Source: Myxococcota bacterium | GTDB taxonomy: Bacteria > Myxococcota_A > UBA9160 > JAFDET01 | Direction: 5' to 3' | Assembly: GCA_028278065.1 (NCBI GenBank) | Contig: JANQFA010000189.1 | Location: 1 to 34,533, forward strand | Length of the DNA stretch: 34,533 nucleotides | Shown: positions 22,749 through 30,075 of the stretch, one piece after another | Layout of the letters: every line of letters begins with the position of its first letter | Numbering within the stretch: position 1 is the stretch's first letter | The notes under the pieces: generated by a model | Told to the model about the DNA's origin: nothing | The model's input: only the letters and a program-made list of their open reading frames with translations | Database searches by the model: none | Program-made: the position numbers and the translations under genes

Positions 22749-23500
22749 CAGCGACCTCCCTTGGAGAAGAACCGGCGCAGCGCTTCGAGGTTCTCCGGCG
22801 TGCCGACGCGCTCGGCCATCGCCTTCATCTCCCGATCCAGGGCGTCGTCGATCTCGCGCCGGTACGGCGCGAGCAGGAGCTGCTTGATGGCGCGCAGCGA
22901 GCCGACGCCGAACTCGGCGATCTCGCGCGCACGCGCCATCGCGACCTCGAGCACCTCGTCGTCCGGGACCACCCGAGCGCAGAGTCCCAGCTCCAGGGCG
23001 CGGGGGGCGTGGATCCACTCGGAGGTGAAGAACACCTCGGCTGCGCGCTGGGGGCCGACGAGGCGGGGCAGGGTGAAGCTGCTGGCCAGCTCGGGCACGA
23101 GGCCGAGGGCGGAGAAGGGGAAGCGGATCCGCGCGCTCTGACCCATGTAGACGACGTCGCAGTGGAGGGGGATGGTGGCGCCTCCTCCGACTCCCACGCC
23201 CTTCACGGCCGCGACCAGGGGCTTGTCGAAGGCGACCAGGCTGCGCGTCAGCCGGGGGAAGGCCGCAGCGGCGTCGCCCCCGCCCTCGGCGTTCATCTCG
23301 GTGAGATCCTGGCCGGCCGAGAAGTCGTTCCCCGCGCCGGTGAGGACCACGCAGCGGATTCCCTCGTCCTCCTTCGCGTGGTCGAGCCCGTCCGCCAGCG
23401 CGTGCCACTGCTCGGCGTTGAAGGCGTTCTTCTTCGCGGGCCGGTTCAGGGTGTAGAGAGCCACGCCTTCGGCCACTTGACGTAAAACGGTGTCGGACAT
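22748..23500 (-). CDS. Enoyl-CoA hydratase/isomerase family (crotonase)
   Basis: 250 residues, ATG 23500 after GAGGAGG. Crotonase fold: LNRPAKKNAFNAEQW, oxyanion-hole loops DFSAGQDLTEM and VGVGGGATIPLHCD, then FPFSALGLVPELASSFTLPRLVG. The Glu in LVPELASS sits where hydratases carry a catalytic acid. The second catalytic Glu of classical hydratases is not obvious, so an isomerase of the delta3,delta2-enoyl-CoA type is possible. Acts on acyl-CoA thioesters in beta-oxidation-like pathways. Ends TGATG with the methyltransferase. Confidence 0.93.
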   Translation of the reverse strand: MSDTVLRQVAEGVALYTLNRPAKKNAFNAEQWHALADGLDHAKEDEGIRCVVLTGAGNDFSAGQDLTEMNAEGGGDAAAAFPRLTRSLVAFDKPLVAAVKGVGVGGGATIPLHCDVVYMGQSARIRFPFSALGLVPELASSFTLPRLVGPQRAAEVFFTSEWIHAPRALELGLCARVVPDDEVLEVAMARAREIAEFGVGSLRAIKQLLLAPYRREIDDALDREMKAMAERVGTPENLEALRRFFSKGGR

Positions 23501-23523
23501 CCTGCCTCCTCGTCGGGGAGCAC

Positions 23524-23529
23524 AGTCTA
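23524..23529 (-). promoter_or_regulatory. Candidate -10 element TAGACT for the crotonase-methyltransferase operon
   Basis: 23 bases before ATG 23500, upstream of its GAGGAGG site; the same hexamer precedes the thiolase-DUF35 operon (31679-31684). Confidence 0.4.
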
Positions 23530-23554
23530 CCGGGCGCGGGGCCGGGCTGCGCAC

Positions 23555-23560
23555 TACCCT
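23555..23560 (+). promoter_or_regulatory. Candidate -10 element TACCCT for the mini-secretin operon
   Basis: Ends six bases before ATG 23567; the GCGGAG between is too close to the start to act as a normal ribosome-binding site. Confidence 0.4.
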
Positions 23561-23566
23561 GCGGAG

Positions 23567-24382
23567 ATGCCTCGATCGGGTCTCCTCGCCGCCGCTGGTC
23601 TCGTCGCCTCGATCGCCCTGCTGGGTGCGGCGGAGGCGCGCGCGGACGCGGATGTCTACAAGTCGCGCTACCGGACCGCCGAGGAGCTCCTCCCGATCGC
23701 CGAGGCCGCGCTCGGCGGAGAGGGGAAGGTGGTCGTGGACGCCGGCACCAACTCCCTGGTCATGCTGGGACCCGCGCCCGTGCTGGCCCGGGCGCGGGCG
23801 ATCCTGGAGCAGACCGACACGAAGCTGCACAGCGTCTTGATCCGCTACGAGGAGAGGCGTGCCGCCGATCTCGACGAGGCCGGCGTCGCCGTGCGCTGGT
23901 CCACGGACCTGGGCCCGGTGCGGATCGGCAACGTGGTGCCGCGCGATGGCGGGAGCGGCGCCGTGGTGGGTGCGGCGTCGGCGAAGAGCGATGTCCGCGG
24001 CGAGCGCAGCGGGACGCTGCGCGTCCTGGAAGGTCACAGCGGACGCATCGAGACCGGTACGCGCATTCCCTACGAGACGGGCCTGGGTCGCAGCCGCAGC
24101 ACCGCCTTCGTCGACGCGACGTCCGGCTTCGAAGTCCGCCCCCGGGTGCTGGGGGACGGCCGGGTGCGTCTCGCGCTGCGTCCCTTCGGCGCCCAGCCCG
24201 CCGCCGACGGGACGATCGCCTACAGCGGCGCCGACACGGTGTTGGAGGTGCGTCCCGGCGAGACCGTCGCGGTGGGTGGTGTGGGCGGCAGCATCGACAT
24301 GCGGCGCCAGGGGAGCCGCGGCGCGGGCACGCGCCGCGGCAGCGACGAGCGCGTCCTCCTGATCACGGTGCGCACGGACTAG
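23567..24382 (+). CDS. Short secretin-domain protein (mini-secretin)
   Basis: 271 residues. Signal peptide (LLAAAGLVASIALLGAAEARA, cleavage after about residue 27). Residues 30-88 form a secretin N-domain (VYKSRYRTAEELLPIAEAAL...NSLVMLGPAPVLARARAILEQTD). Residues about 155-245 resemble the secretin C-domain, with GTRIPYE, SGFEVRPRVLGDGRVRLALRP and TVLEVRPGETVAVGGVGG. It is less than half the length of GspD or PilQ and is not accompanied by other secretion genes. It could be a small outer-membrane-associated protein or an orphan pilotin-less secretin. First gene of a three-gene plus-strand unit. Confidence 0.85.
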   Translation: MPRSGLLAAAGLVASIALLGAAEARADADVYKSRYRTAEELLPIAEAALGGEGKVVVDAGTNSLVMLGPAPVLARARAILEQTDTKLHSVLIRYEERRAADLDEAGVAVRWSTDLGPVRIGNVVPRDGGSGAVVGAASAKSDVRGERSGTLRVLEGHSGRIETGTRIPYETGLGRSRSTAFVDATSGFEVRPRVLGDGRVRLALRPFGAQPAADGTIAYSGADTVLEVRPGETVAVGGVGGSIDMRRQGSRGAGTRRGSDERVLLITVRTD

Positions 24383-24403
24383 CCGCCGCAGCGGGCCACC
24401 ACG

Positions 24404-25321
24404 GTGCTGCAGCGGATCACCGATCTCTTTCCGCTCTGGGCGATCCTGTTCTCGGGCGCGGCCTGGTGGTGGCCGGACGCCTTCACACCGCTGCGGCCGG
24501 CCATCGTTCCGCTGCTCGGCGTGATCATGTTCGGCATGGGCATCACCCTCGCTCCGTCGGACTTCGCGGCGGTGACGCGGCGTCCCGCGGTGCTGGGGCT
24601 GGGCGCGGCCCTGCAGTTCGGAGCGATGCCGCTGGCCGGTCTCGCGGTGGCCCGGATCCTCGGGCTCGATCCCGAGCTCACCGCGGGTCTCGTGCTGGTG
24701 GGGAGCTGTCCGGGTGGGACCGCCTCCAACGTGATCTGCTACCTGGCTCGCGCGGACGTGGCGCTCTCGATCACGCTGACCGCGGTCTCCACCGTCGTGG
24801 CGGTCTTCGCCACGCCTCTGCTCACCGATCTCTACATCGGGCGCGCGATCGAAGTGGACGTGGGCGGCATGATCCTCTCGATCTTCCGCATCGTACTGCT
24901 TCCGGTCGCGCTCGGTGTCGCCGTGCACGCGTGGCTGGGCGAGCGGCTGGCTCCCGTCGAGCGGGTGTTTCCCCTGATCTCGGTGGCGGCCATCTGTGTG
25001 ATCATCGCGATCGTGCTCGCTCTCTCCCACAGCCGGCTGGGCGCGCTCGGTGCCGCGGTGGTCCTCGCGGTGGCCCTGCACAATGCCCTGGGCCTCGCGA
25101 CCGGCTATCTCGTGCCCCGCCTGCTGCGTCTTCCCGAGGCCGTGTGCCGCACTCTCGCCATCGAGGTGGGCATGCAGAACTCCGGCCTCGGGGTCGCGCT
25201 CGCCGTGCAGTACTTCTCGGCGGCCGCGGCCCTTCCCGGAGCGCTCTTCTCGATCTGGCACAATCTCTCGGGCTCCCTGGTCGCCCACTGGTGGTCGCGG
25301 CGCAGGCCCGTGCCATACTGA
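24404..25321 (+). CDS. Bile acid:sodium symporter (BASS) family transporter
   Basis: 305 residues, GTG 24404. About nine to ten membrane segments. The BASS signatures are present: IMFGMGITLAPSDF, GSCPGGTASNVICYLARADVALSITLT (sodium/substrate site crossover) and EVGMQNSGLGVALA. Bacterial members import bile-acid-like steroids, pantoate or other organic anions with Na+. The specific cargo is unknown. It is separated by 21 bases from the mini-secretin and by four from the hemerythrin-like gene, so the three are likely co-transcribed. Confidence 0.95.
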   Translation: MLQRITDLFPLWAILFSGAAWWWPDAFTPLRPAIVPLLGVIMFGMGITLAPSDFAAVTRRPAVLGLGAALQFGAMPLAGLAVARILGLDPELTAGLVLVGSCPGGTASNVICYLARADVALSITLTAVSTVVAVFATPLLTDLYIGRAIEVDVGGMILSIFRIVLLPVALGVAVHAWLGERLAPVERVFPLISVAAICVIIAIVLALSHSRLGALGAAVVLAVALHNALGLATGYLVPRLLRLPEAVCRTLAIEVGMQNSGLGVALAVQYFSAAAALPGALFSIWHNLSGSLVAHWWSRRRPVPY

Positions 25322-25325
25322 CGCC

Positions 25326-25760
25326 ATGGTGGTGAAGCAGTCCGGCCTCGGCAGGCGCCTGCGCATCGAGGCGCGCCGCATTTCGTCGCAGCACCGCCAG
25401 CTCGACGAGCTGTACGCGCTCCTGGTGAAGGCCCTCGACGAGGGCGTGCAGGGTCCGGTGCGGCGGGGCTTCGAGCGCTTTCGCGATGCCCTCGAGGCCC
25501 ATTTTTCGATGGAGGACAACGTCCACTTCCCGGCCCTCCACGGCCTGCGACCGGAGCTGGACGGACTCCTGACGCGACTCGTCGACGAGCACAGGACCCT
25601 GCGCGACAAGCTGGCGCGGGTCCAGGACGCGTTCCTGGCCGGCGACCTCGAGACGGGTCTGGAGCGGCTGGACGCGTTCGCCGAGGAGCTCGCGGAGCAC
25701 GAGGACCGCGAGGAGGACCTGGTCGCCGAGCTGCGCCGCGACGCGAGCGCGGGCTCCTAG
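25326..25760 (+). CDS. Hemerythrin HHE-domain-like protein
   Basis: 144 residues, ATG 25326, four bases after the transporter stop and without a Shine-Dalgarno sequence. All-helical, with the metal-binding pattern H (SSQHRQLDEL), H/E (EAHFSMEDNVHFPAL), H (VDEHRTLRDK) and H/E (LAEHEDREEDLV) of four-helix di-iron hemerythrin-like proteins. Members sense or store O2, NO or iron. The C-terminus (RDASAGS) ends in a TAG that is the start of a four-copy tandem repeat. Confidence 0.88.
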   Translation: MVVKQSGLGRRLRIEARRISSQHRQLDELYALLVKALDEGVQGPVRRGFERFRDALEAHFSMEDNVHFPALHGLRPELDGLLTRLVDEHRTLRDKLARVQDAFLAGDLETGLERLDAFAEELAEHEDREEDLVAELRRDASAGS

Positions 25761-25890
25761 CGGCTCCGGCACGGCGCTGCGCGCGCGGGCTCCTGGCGGC
25801 TCCGGCACGGCGCTGCGCGCGGGCTCCCGACGGGTCCGACATGCCGCTGCGCGCGGGCTCCCGCCGGGTCCGACATGCCGCTGCGCGCGC
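25751..25890 (+). repeat. 34-36-bp tandem repeat, four copies, starting at a stop codon
   Basis: GGGCTCC begins units at 25751, 25787, 25821 and 25855 (spacings 36, 34, 34). The first unit contains the hemerythrin gene's TAG; the equivalent of that codon is TGG in unit 2. Units 3 and 4 share a GACATGCCGCTGCGC variant. The array fills the 142-base spacer to the convergent TraB-like gene. Confidence 0.9.
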
Positions 25891-25902
25891 GGGTCGGGTT
25901 GT

Positions 25903-26814
25903 TCAGGGAGACTCGGGGTCCGGCGACACGGTCCAGCCACGGCGGGCGAGCAGGCTCGGGAGGGAGTCCGGACCGACGGTGTGGGCCGCGCCGACCACGA
26001 CGAAGCGCGTGCGTCCGTCGCGCGCGAGCCGGAGCAGGCGCTCGGCCATGCGGTGGTTGCGTTGCCGGAAGATCGCGTCGTAGAGCGGGGCCATCTCCGG
26101 CCGTTCATCGGAGAAGACCGCATGCGCGAGCCCCGCGCGGTCGCCCCGCCTCCACAGGCTCGCGAACTCCTGGACGGCACCCCCGTCCACCTGGGCCAGC
26201 GCGTCGGAGAGATGCTGCTCCTGGACGGCGAGATCCAGTCCGTCGAACGCGCCGAACTGCTCGTCGAGGGTCTCCAGCGACTCGATGGGCCGCCCCTCGC
26301 GCGCCGCGCGCCGCACCAGCTGCTCCTCGACGCCGTTCTCCGGGTCGAGCCCGGCCTCACGGAGCATCACTTCTTCGACGCTCAGAGCGGCGAACCAGGG
26401 CTTGGCGGGCAGGTAGATCGCGACGGGGATGTCTCGCTGGAGGCAGAAGTCCCTCAGCGCCGCCCAGGTCTCCGGGGAGACGTGATCCGGCAGGGTCCCC
26501 TCGGCGAGCCGGCCGCGTGCGAAGAGCACCTCGGCGGTCTCGCGCGCATCGAGGGAGGTGGCGTCGAGCTCCACCACCAGGGTCTCGCTCTCGCGCCAGT
26601 GTGGCTCCACGGAGACGCCCAGCTCGATCGGCGTGTCGTTGGCGTGGATCGAGCCCAGCACGACCAGCGCGCCGCCTTCGCCCGGAGGGGGCGACGCCTG
26701 CCAGAGGAAGGCGTTGCCGGTCTCGATGGCGTGGTGCGGCCCGCCAGTCGCGCAGGCCGCGAGGAGGCCGGCGGCGACGAGACAGGTCGCGGTCTGCAGC
26801 AGCCTCAGGAGCAC
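25903..26814 (-). CDS. TraB/GumN family lipoprotein (putative metalloprotease-like)
   Basis: 303 residues from GTG 26814, which overlaps the end of the SDR gene by ten bases. Lipoprotein signal with lipobox LLAAC. TraB/GumN/Tiki signatures: VLGSIHANDTP near the N-terminus with the GxxH metal motif, VVELDA, and VVVGAAHTVGPDSLPSLLARRGW near the C-terminus with the second GxxH. Tiki relatives are membrane metalloproteases; bacterial family members are largely uncharacterised. The start is set by the signal peptide, as no other start includes it. Confidence 0.88.
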   Translation of the reverse strand: MLLRLLQTATCLVAAGLLAACATGGPHHAIETGNAFLWQASPPPGEGGALVVLGSIHANDTPIELGVSVEPHWRESETLVVELDATSLDARETAEVLFARGRLAEGTLPDHVSPETWAALRDFCLQRDIPVAIYLPAKPWFAALSVEEVMLREAGLDPENGVEEQLVRRAAREGRPIESLETLDEQFGAFDGLDLAVQEQHLSDALAQVDGGAVQEFASLWRRGDRAGLAHAVFSDERPEMAPLYDAIFRQRNHRMAERLLRLARDGRTRFVVVGAAHTVGPDSLPSLLARRGWTVSPDPESP

Positions 26815-27572
26815 ATGGCCCCGTCGACGCGCACGAACTCCCCGTTCACGTGCGCGGCGTCGTGCGAGGCGAGGAAGGCGATGACGCCGGCGCAGTCCTC
26901 CGGGCCGCGCATGCGGTCGAAGGGCATGATGCGGCGCAGGAGCTTCCGATCTGCGCCCTCCGGAAGCTCGAAGGCGCCATGGATGGGGGTGGTGATGCCT
27001 CCCGCACAGACGCAGTTCGTGCGGATGCCCTGGCGTCCGTACTCGATGGAGAGCTCGACGGTGAGGGCCTGAACGCCCCCCTTGCTGGCCGAGTAGGCTG
27101 CGGCCCAGGGATGCGCCTTGATCGCTGCCGTCGACGACATGTTGACGATGGCGCCCCCGCCGCTCGCGAGGAGGTGGGGGATCGCCGCGCGGCACGCGAG
27201 GAACGTGCCGGTGAGGTTCACGGCCAGCACCCGGTTCCAGGCATCCAGGGTCTCCTCGTGCGTGTGCACGAAGTGGAGGATGCCGGCGCTGTTGACCAGC
27301 ACATCCAGGCCCCCGAGCTCGGCGACCGCGTTTCCCAGGGCCGCTCCCACCTGGTCCTCCTGGGAGACGTCGCACGCCAGGGCGAAGGCCTCGGCCCCGC
27401 GCTCGCGCAGGATCTTCGCCGTCTCCTCGGCGCCCGCCAGCGAGAGGTCGAGGCAGGCGACGCGTGCCCCCTCCGCCGCGAAGCGCTCGCAGGTGGCGCG
27501 CCCGATCCCGGACCCGGCGCCGGTCACCACGGCCCTGCGTCCCTCGAGTCGCTGCATGCCTGTGTCGGCCAC
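26805..27572 (-). CDS. Short-chain dehydrogenase/reductase, 3-oxoacyl-ACP reductase-like
   Basis: 255 residues. GTG 27572 is preferred because TAGGAGGAGC lies directly before it; ATG 27557 would leave that site too far away. Motifs: VTGAGSGIGRAT, CDVSQEDQV, VNSAGILH (NSAG in place of NNAG), NMSSTAAIKA and YSASKGGVQAL with the Tyr-Lys pair. Classical 250-residue SDR using NAD(P)H on a hydroxy or keto group. It sits eight bases after the phosphotransferase gene and overlaps the TraB-like gene, forming a three-gene operon. Confidence 0.94.
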   Translation of the reverse strand: MADTGMQRLEGRRAVVTGAGSGIGRATCERFAAEGARVACLDLSLAGAEETAKILRERGAEAFALACDVSQEDQVGAALGNAVAELGGLDVLVNSAGILHFVHTHEETLDAWNRVLAVNLTGTFLACRAAIPHLLASGGGAIVNMSSTAAIKAHPWAAAYSASKGGVQALTVELSIEYGRQGIRTNCVCAGGITTPIHGAFELPEGADRKLLRRIMPFDRMRGPEDCAGVIAFLASHDAAHVNGEFVRVDGAMCS

Positions 27573-27580
27573 CGCTCCTC

Positions 27581-28657
27581 CTAGAGGGATCCCGGGGCGG
27601 GCAGATCGAGGAGCCTGGCGAGCAGTCGCGAGCAGGCGTTGTCGACCTCGAATCCGGAGTCGGAGGGGAGGACCTCGTAGTAGACCATCTGCCGGGCCAG
27701 GCGCGCCATGATGACCGTGAAGCGCAGGGCCGCGAAAACCTCGTAGTAGTCCAGATGACGGGGCCTGTGTCCCGTGCGCTCGGCGTAGCGCTCGATGGTC
27801 GCTTCCCGGCTGGGGAAGCCCGGCAGACGAGGGGCGTCGACCCCCTCGCTGTGGTGCCGGTCGAGGAAGAGCCACCACGCCAGGTCGAGCTCGGGGCTGC
27901 CGAGCGCCGCCATCTCCCAGTCGAGGACCGCGACGCAGCGCCCGCGGTCGAAGATCATGTTGCCGATGCGCGCGTCTCCCCACGACACGACCGTGGGCTC
28001 CTCGTCCCGGGGGCGGTTCTCGCGCAGCCAGCGCAGGGCGGCCTCGATGTTGGGGTTGGGGCGCCCATCCACCCAGGCCCACATGGACTCGTACTCCTCG
28101 AGATGGGCGTCGAGAGGCGTGGCACCGGGGCGATCGAGGAAGTCGAGACCGAGCCGACGCCAGTCGAGGCGGTGGATCTCGATCAGCGCGTCGAGTCCGC
28201 TCCACCAGAGGGCCTCGCGCTCGTCCGGCGCGATCTCGGTGACCCAGCCGCCGACGTGGTACGGCGGGTTGTCGGTCGGGATGCGTCCGTCCACCCGACC
28301 CATGACGTAGAACGGTGCGCCCAGGAACGACTCGTCGTGCTCGAGCCAGTACATGGGTGCCGATGGGACCGGCGTGTCCGCGAGGATGCGCTGGATCCGG
28401 AACTGCTTCCCGATGTCGTAGACCGGGAAGACGTTGAATCCGCGCGGCTCGATGCGGGCGACCAGCGGGCGCTCGACGCGCGTGCCGGCCTCCTCCCAGG
28501 AGGCGTCGAACAGGATCGTGTCGCTCGAGAAGCCGGTCGTACCCGGACCCGACAGCTCGCCGACCCGGACGTCGGTGGCCTCGGAGAGCCTCCCCGCGAG
28601 CCACCGCTCGAGATCCTTGCGAGTCTGCTCGAGATCGCGCTCCTTGGGGGCAGGCAT
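27581..28657 (-). CDS. Phosphotransferase family protein (APH/ACAD10-like)
   Basis: 358 residues, ATG 28657 with GGAGC upstream. Aminoglycoside-phosphotransferase fold: nucleotide-binding N-lobe (FSSDTILFDASW...RPLVARIEP), catalytic loop SWGDARIGNMIF (225-236) and metal motif VLDWEMAALG (Asp246). The His of the usual HGD is replaced by Trp-preceded Ser, as often in this branch. Related proteins accompany acyl-CoA dehydrogenases and are linked to phosphorylation of 4-hydroxy acids, so a catabolic role rather than antibiotic resistance is more likely here. Confidence 0.93.
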   Translation of the reverse strand: MPAPKERDLEQTRKDLERWLAGRLSEATDVRVGELSGPGTTGFSSDTILFDASWEEAGTRVERPLVARIEPRGFNVFPVYDIGKQFRIQRILADTPVPSAPMYWLEHDESFLGAPFYVMGRVDGRIPTDNPPYHVGGWVTEIAPDEREALWWSGLDALIEIHRLDWRRLGLDFLDRPGATPLDAHLEEYESMWAWVDGRPNPNIEAALRWLRENRPRDEEPTVVSWGDARIGNMIFDRGRCVAVLDWEMAALGSPELDLAWWLFLDRHHSEGVDAPRLPGFPSREATIERYAERTGHRPRHLDYYEVFAALRFTVIMARLARQMVYYEVLPSDSGFEVDNACSRLLARLLDLPAPGSL

Positions 28658-28722
28658 GCGGGCTCCGCTGGGAGAGGAGCACGCGGCCTGGCGCGCTCCC
28701 TGGGAGGGGAGCACGCAGCTTA
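28658..28722. repeat. 33-bp tandem duplication directly upstream of the phosphotransferase start
   Basis: GCGGGCTCCGCTGGGAGAGG (28658) and GCGCGCTCCCTGGGAGGGG (28691) followed by AGCACGC in both. On the minus strand it duplicates the ribosome-binding region, giving two GGAGC-like sites before the ATG. Confidence 0.7.
28717..28722 (-). promoter_or_regulatory. Candidate -10 element TAAGCT
   Basis: Same hexamer as upstream of the SnoaL-like gene; here it lies at the distal edge of the duplicated leader, about 60 bases before ATG 28657. Confidence 0.3.
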
Positions 28723-28747
28723 GCGTGTCCGCCGCCCGAGTCCTCGG

Positions 28748-29917
28748 CTAGAGCCGAGACGGGACCTCGAGGGCGTAGAGCTCGACGCAGTTGTCGTGGA
28801 GCATCCGCCTGACGAGGTCGGCGGGAACTCCGCGGAACACGCGCTCCAGGGTGATGCGCGAGTTGGGCCAGTCGGAGCCGCTGTGCGGGTAGTCGGTGGA
28901 CCACATGAGGTGGTCGACGTTCATCCGGTGCAGGAGGTCCATTCCCACCGTGTCCACCATGAACGTGGCCCAGAAGTTGCGGTGGAAGATCTCGCTCGGC
29001 GTGCGCTTCATCTGCTCGTGGGCGCCGGTGTACCAGCGATAGCGCATGAACATGTCGTCGGCCTGCTCGAGGAGCGTGGGGATCCAGCCGATGTTGGACT
29101 CCACGAGCACGATGCGGACGTTCGGGAAGCGCTCGTAGATGCCCGAGAAGAGGACCTCGCACACCGCGGGGAGGGTCTGACCGCCCGCCTTGGTGAGCGC
29201 GGCCGCGCCCACGAAGCCGAGGCCCGTCCAGTTGCGGCTCTTCGGAACCACGCTCTTCTCGACGAAGCTCCCGATGTGGATCGCCACCGGGAAGGCCGAT
29301 TCCTCCACCAGCCCCCAGAAGGCGTCGTCCTCGGGAGAGGTCTCGAGGCTGCCATTGGGGAAGGACGAGATCACTGCGCCCTTGTGCCCGTGCTCCAGCG
29401 CCCAGCGCACCTCGCCCACCGCGTCGTCGATTCCCGTGGTGGGCACGATCGCCTGCCCGAACAGGCGTCCACCGGAGCCCTCGCAGAACTCGAGGAGCCA
29501 CTCGTTGTAGGCGCGCACGCAGGCGAGCTGGAGCTCGCGCTCCTCCGAGTAGATCTTCGCGCCCTTCAACGTGACGCTCGGATAGAGGAGCTGGGCGTAG
29601 ATGCCGTCCGCGTCCATGTCCGCCAGGCGCGCCTTGGCGTCGAAGCTCCCTGGGCGGATGGTCTCGTAGGTGAACCCGAAGGGCTTGTAGTCGAAGAACG
29701 ACAGACCGGCGACGGTGGTCAGTCCGACGGGCCACTTCTCCTTGCCGTCGTCGAAGACCCAGATGTCACCGCGCTCGCCGGATTCGACCCGGGGTGCGCG
29801 GTTGCGCCACTTCGCGGGCACCCGCTCGAGCCACAGGTCCGGCGGCTCGTTCACGTGCGCGTCCGCGTCGACGATCGGGTAGTCGATGCTGGCGGCGTCC
29901 TGGAAGATCTCGCCCAC
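28748..29917 (-). CDS. Amidohydrolase family (ACMSD-like) metal-dependent hydrolase
   Basis: 389 residues from GTG 29917, chosen because GGAGGAGG precedes it; GTG 29959 would run through an operator. The first metal motif DADAHVNEP is at the N-terminus. IHIGSF and the C-terminal STDYPHSGSDWPNS (catalytic Asp) complete the TIM-barrel site. These proteins belong with 2-amino-3-carboxymuconate semialdehyde decarboxylase and relatives that hydrolyse or decarboxylate aromatic-derived intermediates. Substrate unknown. A perfect palindrome immediately upstream suggests regulation by a TetR-like repressor. Confidence 0.93.
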   Translation of the reverse strand: MGEIFQDAASIDYPIVDADAHVNEPPDLWLERVPAKWRNRAPRVESGERGDIWVFDDGKEKWPVGLTTVAGLSFFDYKPFGFTYETIRPGSFDAKARLADMDADGIYAQLLYPSVTLKGAKIYSEERELQLACVRAYNEWLLEFCEGSGGRLFGQAIVPTTGIDDAVGEVRWALEHGHKGAVISSFPNGSLETSPEDDAFWGLVEESAFPVAIHIGSFVEKSVVPKSRNWTGLGFVGAAALTKAGGQTLPAVCEVLFSGIYERFPNVRIVLVESNIGWIPTLLEQADDMFMRYRWYTGAHEQMKRTPSEIFHRNFWATFMVDTVGMDLLHRMNVDHLMWSTDYPHSGSDWPNSRITLERVFRGVPADLVRRMLHDNCVELYALEVPSRL

Positions 29918-29932
29918 GGCCTCCTCCGATGG

Positions 29933-29951
29933 ATCTGACGGTGCGTCAGAT
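29933..29951. promoter_or_regulatory. Operator candidate ATCTGACG-GTG-CGTCAGAT
   Basis: Perfect 8-bp arms around three bases, 16-34 bases upstream of the amidohydrolase start. A -10-like TATCAT (minus strand, 29950-29955) abuts and overlaps it by two bases, so a bound protein would cover the transcription start. Size and symmetry are typical of TetR-family sites. No regulator gene is nearby in the window. Confidence 0.7.
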
Positions 29952-30002
29952 GATACCACGGTCGCCCTCCCTGGCCGCGGGCGCTCGTCGCGCCCACGGC
30001 CG

Positions 30003-30075
30003 GCTAGGCGAGCGGGGCGAAACGCGGGACCACGTCCGCCTAGGCGAGCGGGGCGAACAGCGGGACCACGACCTC
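30003..30075. repeat. 36-bp duplication of the DUF35 gene's 3' end including its stop
   Basis: On the minus strand the gene's terminal codons for VVPLFAPLA plus TAG are followed, exactly 36 bases on and in frame, by codons for VVPRFAPLA plus TAG. The only CTAG tetramer outside true stops and promoter-like elements is in this second copy (30003). Confidence 0.85.

Noticed and set aside
23567-25321. A complete type II or type IV pilus secretion locus
   Set aside because: Only a short secretin-domain protein is present; no ATPase, inner-membrane platform or pseudopilin genes are in view.
25751-25890. Possible CRISPR array
   Set aside because: Units are contiguous without unique spacers, differ from each other, begin on a stop codon and have no cas genes nearby.
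27581-28657. Aminoglycoside resistance phosphotransferase
   Set aside because: Sequence features and neighbours (SDR, amidohydrolase, thiolase) fit the ACAD10-like catabolic branch better; no mobile-element context.
29918-29959. Amidohydrolase start at GTG 29959
   Set aside because: It would place the perfect operator palindrome inside the coding sequence and lacks a ribosome-binding site, whereas GTG 29917 has GGAGGAGG.
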